This document shows positions 11,246 through 21,873 of a stretch of DNA of 64,000 nucleotides, in pieces. Within the stretch, counting starts at the first letter, position 1, and each line of letters begins with the position of its first letter. The DNA is from Mesodorylaimus sp. YZB2_4 (lineage: Eukaryota; Nematoda; Enoplea; Dorylaimida; Dorylaimidae), in assembly GCA_030248295.1 (NCBI GenBank), contig JASANH010001440.1:744001-808000 (forward strand), in the 5' to 3' direction. A program made the position numbers and the translations under genes. The notes beneath the pieces were generated by a model that was not told the DNA's origin, did not search any database, and was given only the letters and a program-made list of their open reading frames with translations.

Positions 11246-13293
11246 GTTTAGCATATGTTTTGCTTTGTGAGAGTCATGAGAGTGTAAGTTTGGAGCAGCT
11301 GTAAGTTTCCTTTGAAAATGAGTTGTTGCGCGTCCCGCGTCAAAACAGAATAGCAACAGCTTCAGAGTTTTTTTGGAAAGAAAACTAATAAGCCATAAAT
11401 AAGGAAATTGTCAACAGAAAATTTCTGCCATTTCGATTAGCGCACAGGTTTTTAAGTTAGGTACTTTTCAATTTATACTAAGTTCTCGTGAGCGGCTTGA
11501 AGCGAAATTAAAATTTTGCAATGTACGAAGCCTGTGAAATGGTCTTTAGTCGAATCTGCTTTATTGCAAGGCCTGTAGAAGGCAAAAAATGATGCAGAAG
11601 AGCTATCGCAATTCAGCAAAAGAAAAAATTCTTAGAAGCTCTAATAATATGGATTTTTATTTTTCAGCTTGCCGAGGTCTCACATAAGCCAGATTTTTAT
11701 TAACCCGATTGACCAGCTATGTAATTAATTTTCACTAAAATCGTTTGACCAACGTTAAAGCAATTTTTAGCGTAGCCGTTACGTGACTACAGGACTGTCT
11801 TATTCTCATTCTTTGGCAAAATTTAGCAAAAAACTTGATTCAGAATTTATAATGAAGCAAACTGAATATTAAAAGAAGCCTGGATCCGGAAAATAATTAT
11901 TACGACCTTGCAATTCTTGCTGTTTGGAATTACCCAGACACCTGAAAAGCAATTTTTAGGACTGTTGTACATGTCCGCATAGAAGCATTGGGCATTTGTC
12001 CTCGGCAAAAGTGGTCAAGTCCAACAGGTGTGAAAGAGAAAAAATGTAAGATCCCAGCCAATGGAAGCTTCCTGCAATTATCTGCTGACACAAGACTGTA
12101 TTTCATTACGTGCGCACTTATGTAGAGGTCATACAACTTTTCACCTGTGTCATGTCAAAGCTAGTGTTAGCCTCGTCAGTCGTGTGGGATGGCGAATGGG
12201 ATGAGATTATCGGTCTCACCTGGCTGGGAGACGTCAATCACTCCAATTGGTGCTTCAGCCGTAGGTATAGTCGAAAGACTTGCCTTGCATCAGTCAGAGT
12301 TTTTGTTCCTCTGACACGCTCTCCCACGCCCGACTATCGGAGGGTCGTACAAGCAGTATCGTATGTAGCTATTGTTCCTTCTCTTGGAAACTTTGCAGCA
12401 GTTTACATGTATTCCATATTTCTAATATATTTCCTAACTTCGCAGAAAGTAGTCCCTCCTAGCTTAGATTGCTTTTTAAATTACGACACTGATGAGTCGT
12501 GAGTGGCCTTTTTGTAAGTTGGCAGTTCCGCGTCCCGCGCCAGCAACAGATCAGATAAACATGTCTTAGTCACCGAGGGGATAGAAACCAGAAATATGTT
12601 CGTGCTGTCCTGTGCGTGCTTCGTCCGTGTTTTTTTCGCACAAGGCAATGAGGAGAAGGGCTAACGCGCTGTAGTGCTAAAGCGACGCCCGGGGGAAATT
12701 TAAAAGTTTAAGCTTTCAGAAATGTGAATTCTTTTTTCTGACTCTACCAAAGGAGGCTTGTGCCTGCGAAGCAGAAATTTATATCATACATACCCGAATA
12801 TACGCACCTGGTGTTTTTATGGTCCCCGAAGCCTGGAATTTTTTTTCCATTGTTTATTAATCTGCGTTTGATGGGAAACTAATTTGGTTTGTGTCGAGAA
12901 GGGGGTATGGCTACAACGATGACAAACTTTGCTGTGAGCCTCCATGACACAAATAAATGCGCGATAGGAAAATTAACTTCTCACAGTACTTGCATCGTGC
13001 GATGAGATGATTTTTAGGCCAGCTTTTTGTGCGCAGCACGCGCTGAAGTCCTCCTGGCACATCTTGGGAATGCGTGAAGCCCTCGCTTGCTGCTGTCCAT
13101 TTATGACTCCAAAAATACCACGCACGTTACACTACGTTACACAAAAACTCACATAAATAATTTTGATCTGTGACTAATGCGGCTATGCAGGAACAAAAAT
13201 CACCCCACTGTGGTTGTCTATATGTTTTTTTGTGCACTTAGCTTGCTCTACCTATATCATATTTTATTCCTACTCCGATATCTCATAGATCTC
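11246..13293. other. Intergenic, no gene recognised
   Basis: About 2 kb without a supported exon chain. A 130-codon plus-strand frame at 12110-12502 has no signal peptide, domain or splice context and is not annotated as a gene. Confidence 0.35.
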
Positions 13294-15840
13294 TTATATC
13301 AGTCCAAACAGTGTGGCGAACCTTCGGCGCCTTTGTGCCAAGGGAGCACATTTGCGTCCATTGTCCGTCGATCCATATCCAAACATACATTCGCACACGC
13401 ATCTGCCGTCTGGCGTGAGAGGCTTGATAACATCGTCAAAACATCTGGCCAGCTTTTTATCGCACGGATGGCGTTCCAATAAGCATTCGTTCCAATAGAG
13501 AGGGTCTAAACGAGTGTAAATTGGCATACTGTAGTATACTGTATTATGTTATATAGGGAGGCTGAATAAGATGTTCTTTTTGCCTGTACCCTCAATGCTC
13601 TCTTGCGACTTTGTTGGGATAACACAGCGATCTTTGCAGTTTAAGTGACTCGATCGATCAGGCTGGACAAATGGATTTACATATCGACAGTGCGTTAAGA
13701 TCCATGCAGGCTCATGCCGACTTTATAGATAAGTGTAAGCACGGCACCTGGTAGGTAAGTTGGACGAGAATAATCCATCTTCCCTGGCTGCGAGCAAGCG
13801 CCCCTTTCAGATGATGTTTCAGCCGCAGGTACCTATACTCACAAGACCAACGAAGTCACCAAGTCATAATTCCGAACCGGCCACAAAAAATATGTGTTCG
13901 AACAGTTTTAGATGTCCTTACAACCAAAAAGGGTGAAGTGCCTCCTCCAACTATTACCGTATTTCCTCGAAATCCTCCCCGCTCTGGTTATTCTTGCCCG
14001 TCTAGACCCCGATTGAGCTTTATTCCCTCCCTCTGGAAATCCTTCCCCCAAGGAACAAATTTTAATTACCGTACAGGATCATCAGGTGTGGAAAATGTGA
14101 AGGACATGAGTGTCAGCGTGATGGAAAATGCTTTTCTTGAAGAGTCAAATGATGAAAATGATGTTGAAGACGAAGATATCGTGCATATTGGTTGAATTCG
14201 GCTATATTACTATTGATGCATAGCTTCTGTGAGTCATTACTATCATCTGCCACACAGTTCTTAGCGATGCCACATCAAAAATGAAGCAGGAAACTCCAAC
14301 CCCAAACTGCTGAGCATGGAAGCGCGCAGAAATCGCTTACTTTCATCGCTGCCGTCATGGCAATCTTGAAACCCATCCAGAGCGTCCTTGTAGTGAACGC
14401 ATCCAAGCCTGAATTATAACGTGGTTTTTGCAGCTGTAACTTTGTTTAAATTTGAAGTCTCACCCATTTTTGCACTGAAACATCCCAAAAATAACACCGC
14501 GGTAGTGCAGAGAGCACTTCGCAAAGTTAGGCATGGCTGACACTGAAATTTAATAGCAAATGAACGAGGAATTCATGCAAGCGAGAGAATATCTTACTTG
14601 TTCCATTAGAACAATGCATTGGAGCAGCCGTGCAATCGCAGTCTGAAAATACAAATTTTAGCTTTCAGCGTGAGGCCGACAAAATGTGCTTACCTTCGCA
14701 AGTGGCAGCCTTGAGTGATGAAACATGTTTCATAGAGTCTAGCAGACCAGTCGCAATTGTAATAGGCGTGGGTGTCGTAGTTGTAGTCATCGTCGTAGTG
14801 GTAGGTGTCGTAGTCGGTGTGGTCGTGGTACTTGTCGTCTTTTCTGTGGTTGTAGTTGTGGTGGTAGTGGTTGTGGTGGTTGGTGTAGTTGTGGGTGTGG
14901 TGGGTGTTGTGGTTGGTGTTGTCGTAGTCGGAGTTGTGGGGGTTGTTGGAGCTGGCGTGGTAGGACAGCTAGGAAGCTTCAAAAAACATGGATCTGAAAT
15001 TGAAAATGATGTTAAAGTCATTGCACTGTATTCATTTTCACTTCAGTCTGTCTGCCAAGTGAAAGCGCAAGTCGACCCTGGTGATTCTAGATTCCACTAT
15101 CTACATGAATGGACTGCTTACCTTCATCAGACTTGTCATTGCAGTCGAACATACCGTCCATCAGCCAGAAGTTAAGCACGCATTGATCGCCGCTTTTGCA
15201 GGCAGTCGAATCCGCAATTGAGCATGCAACTGAAAATCGCATTCCTCACATTTATTTTTTCATTGCTATTTTTAAGATCTTTACCGTTAACGTCCATGCA
15301 AGTTTTCTTGTACTGCTGCGCCGTCACACATTTGCACTTGTCTGAAAAACTTGTCCGAAAATCAATAATTGGTTGAAAAATTCCAATCAAACTTACCGCA
15401 TTTGATTAAACCATCCCTGCATTCTGAATGCGAACAAAAACTGTGATACATATTCGTTAAGGAAAGTCACAGTAACCCATACCTTCGTCTTTGCCATTCG
15501 CGCAATCAATAGTGCAATCCATGTACTTGTTTGTGGGGATACAGCTCGATGTGGCATTGGTCGGGTCACAGACAAACATCGTAGTTCCACTGTTGCACGC
15601 ATTGGCTTTGACATAGTTTTCATAAACTAAATATGAAATAAGGCTATTCTTACTTGAGAACGATACGAAAGGCGCGACTCACGATCGGACCCAGGCCTCG
15701 ACTCAATTTGGTTGGTCCGGTCGCACAGATGTGACCCAAAAACTGTATTGCGGAAAAGTAGCCTTACCTAGACCTGGGGCACCTTTGAATTCGACTGATA
15801 TCAAGGTCAATGTCAGAATGGCTAGCTTCGCCGGGTTCAT
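13294..15840 (-). CDS. Secreted LDLa / Thr-rich mucin / EGF-like protein, 10 exons
   Basis: Exons (5' to 3' on minus): 15768-15840, 15483-15626, 15397-15423, 15285-15341, 15122-15229, 14694-14993, 14598-14642, 14464-14542, 14341-14408, 13294-13505. They total 1113 nt (370 aa) with consistent phases. Exon 1 is a signal peptide (MNPAKLAILTLTLISVEFKG). Exons 2-5 are Cys-rich; exon 5 is an LDL-receptor class A repeat ending in D-C-N-D-K-S-D-E, and exon 2 is a divergent one (D-C-A-N-G-K-D-E). Exon 6 carries a stretch of about 60 residues of almost only Thr and Pro, a likely O-glycosylated stalk. Exon 9 is the end of another LDLa (D-C-H-D-G-S-D-E). Exon 10 is EGF-like (six Cys, C-V-C-E-C pattern), then R-R-R-R and the stop. 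No membrane anchor is present. Likely an extracellular calcium-binding matrix or cuticle-surface protein; ligand unknown. The last intron (834 bp) is the longest. Confidence 0.7.
13930..14200 (+). other. Acidic open frame inside last intron, possible TE relic
   Basis: An 85-codon plus-strand frame ending in an acidic tail (E-S-N-D-E-N-D-V-E-D-E-D) lies antisense within the 834-bp intron of the LDLa gene. The DNA just before it (CCGTATTTCCTCGAAATCC) resembles the ends of common animal DNA-transposon repeats. No transposase motif is visible. Confidence 0.25.
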
Positions 15841-16860
15841 TTCAAAATTGTTTTCTACTTCGCCTCAATGCCGGGATACACTGTAGTCAAAGTAGAAAGA
15901 AGGTGCTCAAGCTGCTCTTGAGAGCGAGCCTACTAGCAAGGATTTTGTACCAAGAATAAGAGAAACCTGGTCAATCTAGCATGGAGCTAAATGGGCTTCC
16001 CACGCTGTAGCCAAGGGTTACCAGATATTGCTAGGCAATAATCGAGCAACAGGCAAGGTTCATTGTCTGTGAGCGTACGCATTGCGGATCTCAGAAACGC
16101 CTAAGGAAGCAGCACAGATAAAACAAAGGACGCCTCTATGGATCGTCAGGAATGCTAAATCATGTAAAAAGGAAAATGATAAGTGTGTCCAACTTGACTG
16201 ATACGACCCCCTCTGTCAAAGTCAGTCAAGTCAGTCAAGTCTTTAAGTCGAGTGCTGATCCAGAGAGATTCTTTGTATTGTTCTCATGTGCGCCATAACG
16301 AATGATACTATTAAAGGTGCAGCTTCCCGCCTGGCCGATAGACTGGGGTCAGTTGTGTCACTGGCCCGTAGCTCGAAGCTGTTACAGCGAGAAAACGGGT
16401 GTAAATCTATACTGTAAAAACGGGATGGCGTAGGGTTTTAATTAGAACAAGATTCGGCATGCATTTATAGCCGCCATGACCTTAAACACAAACCTATGAC
16501 CAAAATAGGATGCAGCTTTGAGCAAGGAGATATCGCTGTAGACACTCGACAGCTTTCCCCTTGAGTACTATTTGAAAATATTTCCCCTTGAGTCGTAACT
16601 ATCGCACTTCCAACAGAAAAAATCTTCCTAATCAAGGTAGCCTTTCTAATTGCATTGTCAGCGTCTGCGTGAAAGGACGAGGCGGCAGGTTTCGCTCCAT
16701 TCTGGATCGCTCTTGATTTCGCAAGCTAAAAACGCTAATCTGGTTCAGGTCGGCCTGGTTTGATTTAGTTCTGGTTTGGATTGGCCGGATCCGGGGTTCA
16801 GTCAAACTTGACCCCAGGGATATACAATTAGTAGCAAGTGATAGTGTAAAGGCACTATCT
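15841..16860. other. Intergenic, no gene seen
   Basis: The upstream region of the minus-strand LDLa gene. I found no TATA box at a convincing distance and no coding exon. Confidence 0.35.
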
Positions 16861-16861
16861 A

Positions 16862-16992
16862 TACAGTATAGGTGTACAGGGTATACAGTACAGGGTGTAC
16901 AGTACAGTACAGGGTGTACAGGGTGTACAGGGTGTACAGTACAGGGTATAGGTGTACAGTGCGCACAGGACTATGCGCACTGTACACCTATA
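16862..16992. repeat. GGTGTACA tandem repeat and perfect hairpin
   Basis: 16862-16945 is an irregular array of GGTGTACAG and TACAGTACAG units. It runs into an inverted repeat with 19-bp perfect arms (16947-16965 and 16974-16992) and an 8-nt loop. The arms contain the array unit GGTGTACAG, so the hairpin may have grown from it. Confidence 0.8.
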
Positions 16993-17359
16993 CACGTACT
17001 GTAAAGATTGGTGAGTGGCAAGGCGATATTCCAGACAAAATCGGACACGTACCAAAAGTAGAATGTCAAAACTACTTTGCTAAGTCTTTTTTGAAAAGCA
17101 ACAATTGTTATTAGTATTGACATCAAAATTTCTCTGCTTCTCAATTATTATAACCGCATATTTGACCTGACTGGTCTGCCAAGACAGGCGAGGAGAAAGA
17201 GCCGATCTAGCGAGACAACAGTTTTTGTTTGAGAGCACAAACAGCCATTTGAAGTTGCTTGAATGTATTTCGAATAATTCTGCTCCAATTTTCTAGACTT
17301 CAGCCGATCCCAAATTTGTTCGATAAGTCAACGATTTTCTAAGACGGCGATACATGCAG

Positions 17360-17900
17360 GCAAGGCTGTCACGCCACACACAGAAACCACAAAGAGTCAG
17401 ACTAGTGCGAGCAGTGTACCCTAGTGCGAGCAGTTACATGATGGGAATTGACGATTGCCATATCAAAAACTGCCGCATGTCTCCTAGTATACATACCAGC
17501 AGCAGGCCTCTGCGATATGCGCAAAGTAGGGAACAACCGAAACTGCATATTTATCTCACCATGCGCTTGCCACGTATATTATAAGGCAAGGAGCGTGACG
17601 AGTATTCACCTCTATCTCAACCTGTCACTTGTTTCTCACTAATGCATAACCCACTTACTACGGATACATTATACGCCTAGATATATGGACTACATCAGCG
17701 CTACTTATAATAACACCAGAGAACGAAACTAAAAAGCTGAAATACTTTCCGCCAGCAATGGTGCCTTCGGTCATTATACATAGTTAAGTATGACTGTATT
17801 TTCAAGCGCTCTTCCTAATCACGAATCCCTTACTAACCGTTCTGCCGCCCATCACCCATAAATGAATCCAAAGAAACGTAGAGCAACATCTGATATCCGG
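17360..17900. repeat. Orphan copy of the Tyr-rich cassette downstream block
   Basis: Alignable with 8380-8890: both have GATTGCCATATCAAAAACTGCC, a TTATCTCACCATG-type phrase, CACCTCTATCTCAACCTG and GGACTACATCAGCGCTAC. No Tyr-rich coding sequence is found on either side, so this is a fragment of a third cassette. Confidence 0.7.
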
Positions 17901-18788
17901 AGCTCTCGCTCTCCGGAGTGTCGCGAAATGCGCGATTGGTACGAGGAAGCGGCGCCTCGCCAACTGCACAATGCCCGAGAATGAAACACTTTACGACTTC
18001 AAGTGATCTCTGATTTGGTATCGTTCATGCGAAGTGGGCGTTTCCTCTGTTGACCTGAACGGTCTGTTCATCTCGCTTCTCTTGATTATGAAATCCTTGG
18101 CTCGCCCTAGGATAGAACTAGGGCTGACCAGAGGATGGCTCAAAGCCAGGAACCAACCCACGCAGTCCACGGACACTTATTGATACAGTTTACTATCCAA
18201 ACACCAATAAGGCCGTGTAGACTCACAATTCGGGAAGCAGCCGCACGAGGGGTTCTGACGGACCTGAGCCCGAAGTGCTCACAGAGCAAGTTCAGATCAG
18301 GCAATCAAGACTAGTTCTCAACCGATGGGCCGCAATCAGACCAGTCACTCGACCTCGACCTCGCTCTGGGTCTCGTGCTGGCCCTGACTTAGGAGAGGCG
18401 GACCGGTTCCCTCAACCAGTGCACACATAGGCCAGAGGGCATAGCACATGCCTAGTCCGTGCCTATTACAATTACTGTAAAGCACCGAACTCGAAGCATT
18501 GTCGGCTCTCTATCTCTATATCTCGCGACAACGAGTGACATCTTGACTGACGGGAAACTCTGCATCGAATTCCCCTGCCCCGCAAAATTCTTGCGTTCCT
18601 GTCTGTTATAAGACGACGAGTGACTTGTGATAATTCGCCCTCCCATCTAATCGAGAGCGGTTTTCTCAGAGAGGAAATGGCGGATGATCTGGCATGCAAT
18701 CTTTTTTTGAAGACAGCACGGATGAATTGACCCGAATGGCAGAACTGTTCTGATTCAGCTGCACTATATGTGGTACATAATGGACCAC
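17901..18788. other. Intergenic flank left of the retrotransposon
   Basis: No gene supported. The last four bases (CCAC, 18785-18788) form the left target-site duplication of the LTR element. Confidence 0.35.
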
Positions 18789-19279
18789 TGTGACGAGGTT
18801 ACTTGCCCGCCAGTTTTTTCTGGCGGAGGCTCCCTTGGCCCTGGGCCAGCGGTAGCGTGCAAGTGATCCTAGACCTTTGCACCTTGCTGCACGTGTGTTG
18901 TTCTCTGACTAGATTTTCATGTGTTGCCATAGGCCTGTGTTTATCTTGGACTGTTCCTTAGCCCTCGAGTGCGGCGTATGGTGCTTGGCTATGGATAAAG
19001 TATGACATGACATGACATGACTGGTTTGGAACCTGCCTGTGGCGTGATCCTATTGTTTGGTGCACGGCCGACCGGCTATTTAAGGCGGCCGATGCGTGTG
19101 TTCGAGGCAGTGTATTCTTCTGGCTTGACGAGACGTGGTTGAACGTAAACTCTTGTTTTTCTTCTCCATGTTTCGCGGTCGCCGATTTCAACCGTATTTC
19201 CCGCGCTCGTTGGGTAAGCCATTTGTCTGTTGATGTAACGCTAGTTTGACCCTTCCCTCAAAAACCAAACTTCGTTACA
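18789..19279 (+). repeat. 5' LTR (491 bp, with 70-bp insertion)
   Basis: Direct repeat of 25451-25871. It contains a TATTTAAGG promoter-like box. It carries about 70 bp absent from the 3' LTR (about 18950-19020), made of a SINE-like 3' end ending in TGACATGACATGACATGA; the insertion therefore came after integration. Confidence 0.95.
18950..19020 (+). mobile_element. 5'-truncated SINE tail inserted in the LTR
   Basis: The phrase TGCTTGGCTATGGATAAAGTA followed by short TGACA units recurs at 42340-42375 behind a tRNA-like head with a B box. The flanks GGACTG / TGACTG could be a short imperfect target duplication. A 5' truncation with a simple-repeat 3' end is typical of reverse-transcribed SINE copies. 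Confidence 0.55.
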
Positions 19280-19281
19280 TT

Positions 19282-19299
19282 TGGGGGCCGCTCCGGGAT
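19282..19299 (+). promoter_or_regulatory. Primer-binding site
   Basis: TGGGGGCCGCTCCGGGAT begins 2 nt after the 5' LTR. Its complement ends in CCA and resembles the 3' end of tRNA-Pro, with a few mismatches against the version I know. The primer assignment is inference. Confidence 0.6.
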
Positions 19300-19514
19300 C
19301 TCTACCCGTGAGACGTGTTGATCTGAAGCGATCTGCGGTGTTCTATACCCGGATCACGGCTGGCGGTAATTCTTGTGCCTCAGTCGAATCAGTCTGCGGT
19401 GCTTCCTTGCCCAGATCTAGACCTGCGGTATTGCATTGGCCTGGTCATCGAGTCGATACGCGGAATTCTAAGCCCGGATCGTGACTTAGATACCAACCAG
19501 TTTGATTGTCAATC
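19300..19514 (+). other. Retrotransposon leader with imperfect repeats
   Basis: The untranslated leader contains about four imperfect units (TCTGCGGTG, CTGCGGTA and TACGCGGAAT, each before a CCCGGATC- or CCCAGATC-like end) spaced about 50-60 bp. It might act in packaging or dimerisation; this is untested. Confidence 0.4.
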
Positions 19515-20582
19515 ATGGCTTTGCCAGTCGATCTGACTGTAGCGTTCTTACGCATGAATCAACCTTTTTTCCGTATCTGGGAGACAAGCCCTTTGCTAGG
19601 AAAGTCTGATCAGGACGTATCTAAATGGTTCGATCAATTCGAGTATCTCGCAAACCTCGTGTCAAATTTGAGCGATGCTGATAAATTGACAGAGTTGAAA
19701 AAAGCAGTTAAAGGGAGAGCGCAGGAAATCGTGCAAGGTGCCACAGCAACGGAGTCTGGCTCGTACGCTAATCTAAAGGCACTTTTAGTAACACGGTTAT
19801 CTCAGCCTAACCAAGTAGTCTTGTACCGACAAGAATTTACGACTAGGACTAAACGGACCGATGAGACAGTCGCAGATTATCTGAGTTCTTTGAGAAAGCT
19901 AGTGCAGCAGGCATATCCCAGCGAGACTGAGGAAGCTAGGAAACTTGTCTTGAAGGAACGATTTGTCGCTGGCCTAGGCACAAGCGATAAAAGTCACTCT
20001 AATTATAAACTTTATAAGGCTGCATACTTGAACATCGCCAGGTCTTTAGATGAGATTGTAGCCGCTGTCAACACTGCTGAAATGACTCAACGAATGTTCT
20101 CTTCGAACTTTTCAGCCGTAGTGGCTAACCCGACGTCTTTCGATATTGCCACCAGTCTGGCGGCTTTGGCTGGCCCTCGTAATCCACCAGGACACCGACG
20201 CGGTGGTGGCAGCAACCGTGGCCGTGGAGGAAATCGAGGAGATCCGACAAACCAGCGTTCTAATTCGGGCCAAGCTGGCCACGATGGAACCCGACCGATT
20301 TGCGATTACGACGGTTGGTCGCACAAAACGGAAGAATGTCGATCTATCGGCAACGTGCGCACCAAATTGGCACAGGACCCGAACGGGTGTCGTTATTGCG
20401 CTGGTAACGATCACTCGATGCGAGACTGCTTCAAGTTCATTGCCGCACGGCGTCGTTTGAACGGAAAAGATCCGATCATTCCTGGTACTCAGGCAAGTAC
20501 TCAAGCGGGTAGTAATTACAGTAATAGGAATCAGAGTAATCGAAACGCGGGAAATCATCCCCCGAGCAATAGGAGCTTCTAA
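19515..20582 (+). CDS. gag: Gag (capsid/nucleocapsid) of the Ty3/gypsy element
   Basis: ATG at 19515; 355 residues to a TAA at 20580. The N-terminal two thirds has the helical capsid pattern of Ty3/gypsy Gag, including W-F-D-Q-F-E-Y and a Y-R-Q-E-F-T-T-R segment. An Arg/Gly-rich patch follows, then two zinc-knuckle positions. The second, C-R-Y-C-x4-H-x4-C, is intact; the first has Asp in place of its second Cys (C-D-Y-D...). After the TAA the same frame stays open from 20583 to a second TAA at 21207, so the stop is probably a mutation rather than the true Gag end. Gag packages the element RNA in cytoplasmic particles. Confidence 0.85.
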   Translation: MALPVDLTVAFLRMNQPFFRIWETSPLLGKSDQDVSKWFDQFEYLANLVSNLSDADKLTELKKAVKGRAQEIVQGATATESGSYANLKALLVTRLSQPNQVVLYRQEFTTRTKRTDETVADYLSSLRKLVQQAYPSETEEARKLVLKERFVAGLGTSDKSHSNYKLYKAAYLNIARSLDEIVAAVNTAEMTQRMFSSNFSAVVANPTSFDIATSLAALAGPRNPPGHRRGGGSNRGRGGNRGDPTNQRSNSGQAGHDGTRPICDYDGWSHKTEECRSIGNVRTKLAQDPNGCRYCAGNDHSMRDCFKFIAARRRLNGKDPIIPGTQASTQAGSNYSNRNQSNRNAGNHPPSNRSF

Positions 20583-21452
20583 AATGGGAGTCAGAGACGA
20601 AACCAGAATCAAGGTTTGGGGCCAGAACAGAGTGGAACCAATCAGCAGTTAATCGTGAGTGCAGGGGCATCAACTACCCCAGTAGCCACCCATGTAGCAG
20701 ATCACTTTGACACGCTAGTTTTCGAGCCTTTTGCCAATTTTGGGTGCAGTGTTGATCAGGGTGACCAAAAATACTACGAATCGCTTGTCGATCACAAGGG
20801 TATCGATTTACAGGCTATCGGGTCCAGTGTCGTGACCAATCCAGCGGCAGCGTCGGTGCCAGCTAGTGGCGTGAACGATCAATGGGGCAACGAAAATCTG
20901 ATCATACCACCAGTCAGTTTGGGGGATACGGCCGCGATCGGAGTAGTTAACCGATTGGGTGACAGCAATTCGACGGCAGATCTATCGCCTCCAACGGACA
21001 AGACGGCGGATCTGTCGGCCACGTCGGGCTCCGGCTCATCTACTACGATCGATAAGGTAAACTTGGTCAAATCAGCTAGCTCAAAACAGCCTCTGAAAGA
21101 TGAAACTGTTCTAGCCTCCGAGGCCGCCCAGGTCCAGTGTGGACGATCCACGATTAGCGATCAATTTCGATCAATAAAGAAAGAAGAACCCACGAGTAGG
21201 ACGAGTTAAACTAGTTATGCCCTACGTTGGATGTGTTTTTTGGCGCCTTTTCTGGCCTGTTACTTTGAACCAGCTGCCGTGGGTGTGGTTTGCATATTGG
21301 GCTTGGTAATTGTTGACAAAGTGGATAAGAAATTGAGGAAGTTATCAGGAAGACTCGAAATGATGGGGGCAGGGTTCGAAAGTACCTCAGCACCAGCTGT
21401 GTCCATACATCACGTTTCCGAACGCCGGATTGTCGATCCGAGCCTTGCTTGA
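20583..21452 (+). pseudogene. Continuation of gag frame past the first stop
   Basis: The same frame as gag, open to TAA 21207 and again to 21452. It is rich in Ser, Thr, Asp and Gln, with no recognised domain; it is a linker between nucleocapsid and protease. In-frame stops and the need to change frame at protease mark the damage. Confidence 0.6.
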
Positions 21453-21873
21453 CACAGGTGCAGGAAAAAGTTTTGTAAGTGAGAAATTTCTGGGTATCTT
21501 ACAAGACAAGGACCCCAATCTGGTCTTGAAGCCAGTCACAGATGAGGTGATGACAGCAATCAATGGGGTAACCTTCACGCCTAGTAGCCACTTTTCGTAT
21601 CAAATACGCATGCTCGGAAAACAGAGAACACATCGATTTTTCGTCTTAGAGCACCTACCAGTGCCCGTAATTGTGGGGAGAGACCTGATGGCAAAGTTGG
21701 GGAAACTACAATTCGAGTTCTCGGAACAAGCTCGAGTAACCGATGCAGTCGTCCAGGCGAGTGATGGGTGGCACAGACGCGAAACAGGCGATTCAGACAG
21801 CGAACGCTGTCATGCTAGCAGAAGACGTTACTATCCCTCCGCAGACCGAAAAGTTTATCTGGGGTCAGAGTAG
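21430..21873 (+). pseudogene. pro: Retroviral-type aspartic protease
   Basis: A different frame from gag (+1). The active-site triplet sits in L-L-D-T-G-A-G-K-S-F, and a later V-I-V-G-R-D-L-M segment is the second conserved protease motif (I-x-G-R-D). This enzyme cuts the polyprotein. The frame is lost after about residue 115, near a G-rich spot (21760-21775), and the sequence continues in the RT frame. It is unclear whether the first frame change is programmed. Confidence 0.8.

Noticed and set aside
12110..12502. 130-codon frame
   Set aside because: No domain, signal peptide or splice context; composition like the surrounding DNA.
14630..15175. 181-codon plus-strand Val-rich frame
   Set aside because: Antisense of the Thr-rich stalk exon of the LDLa gene, whose splice sites and phases are fully consistent.
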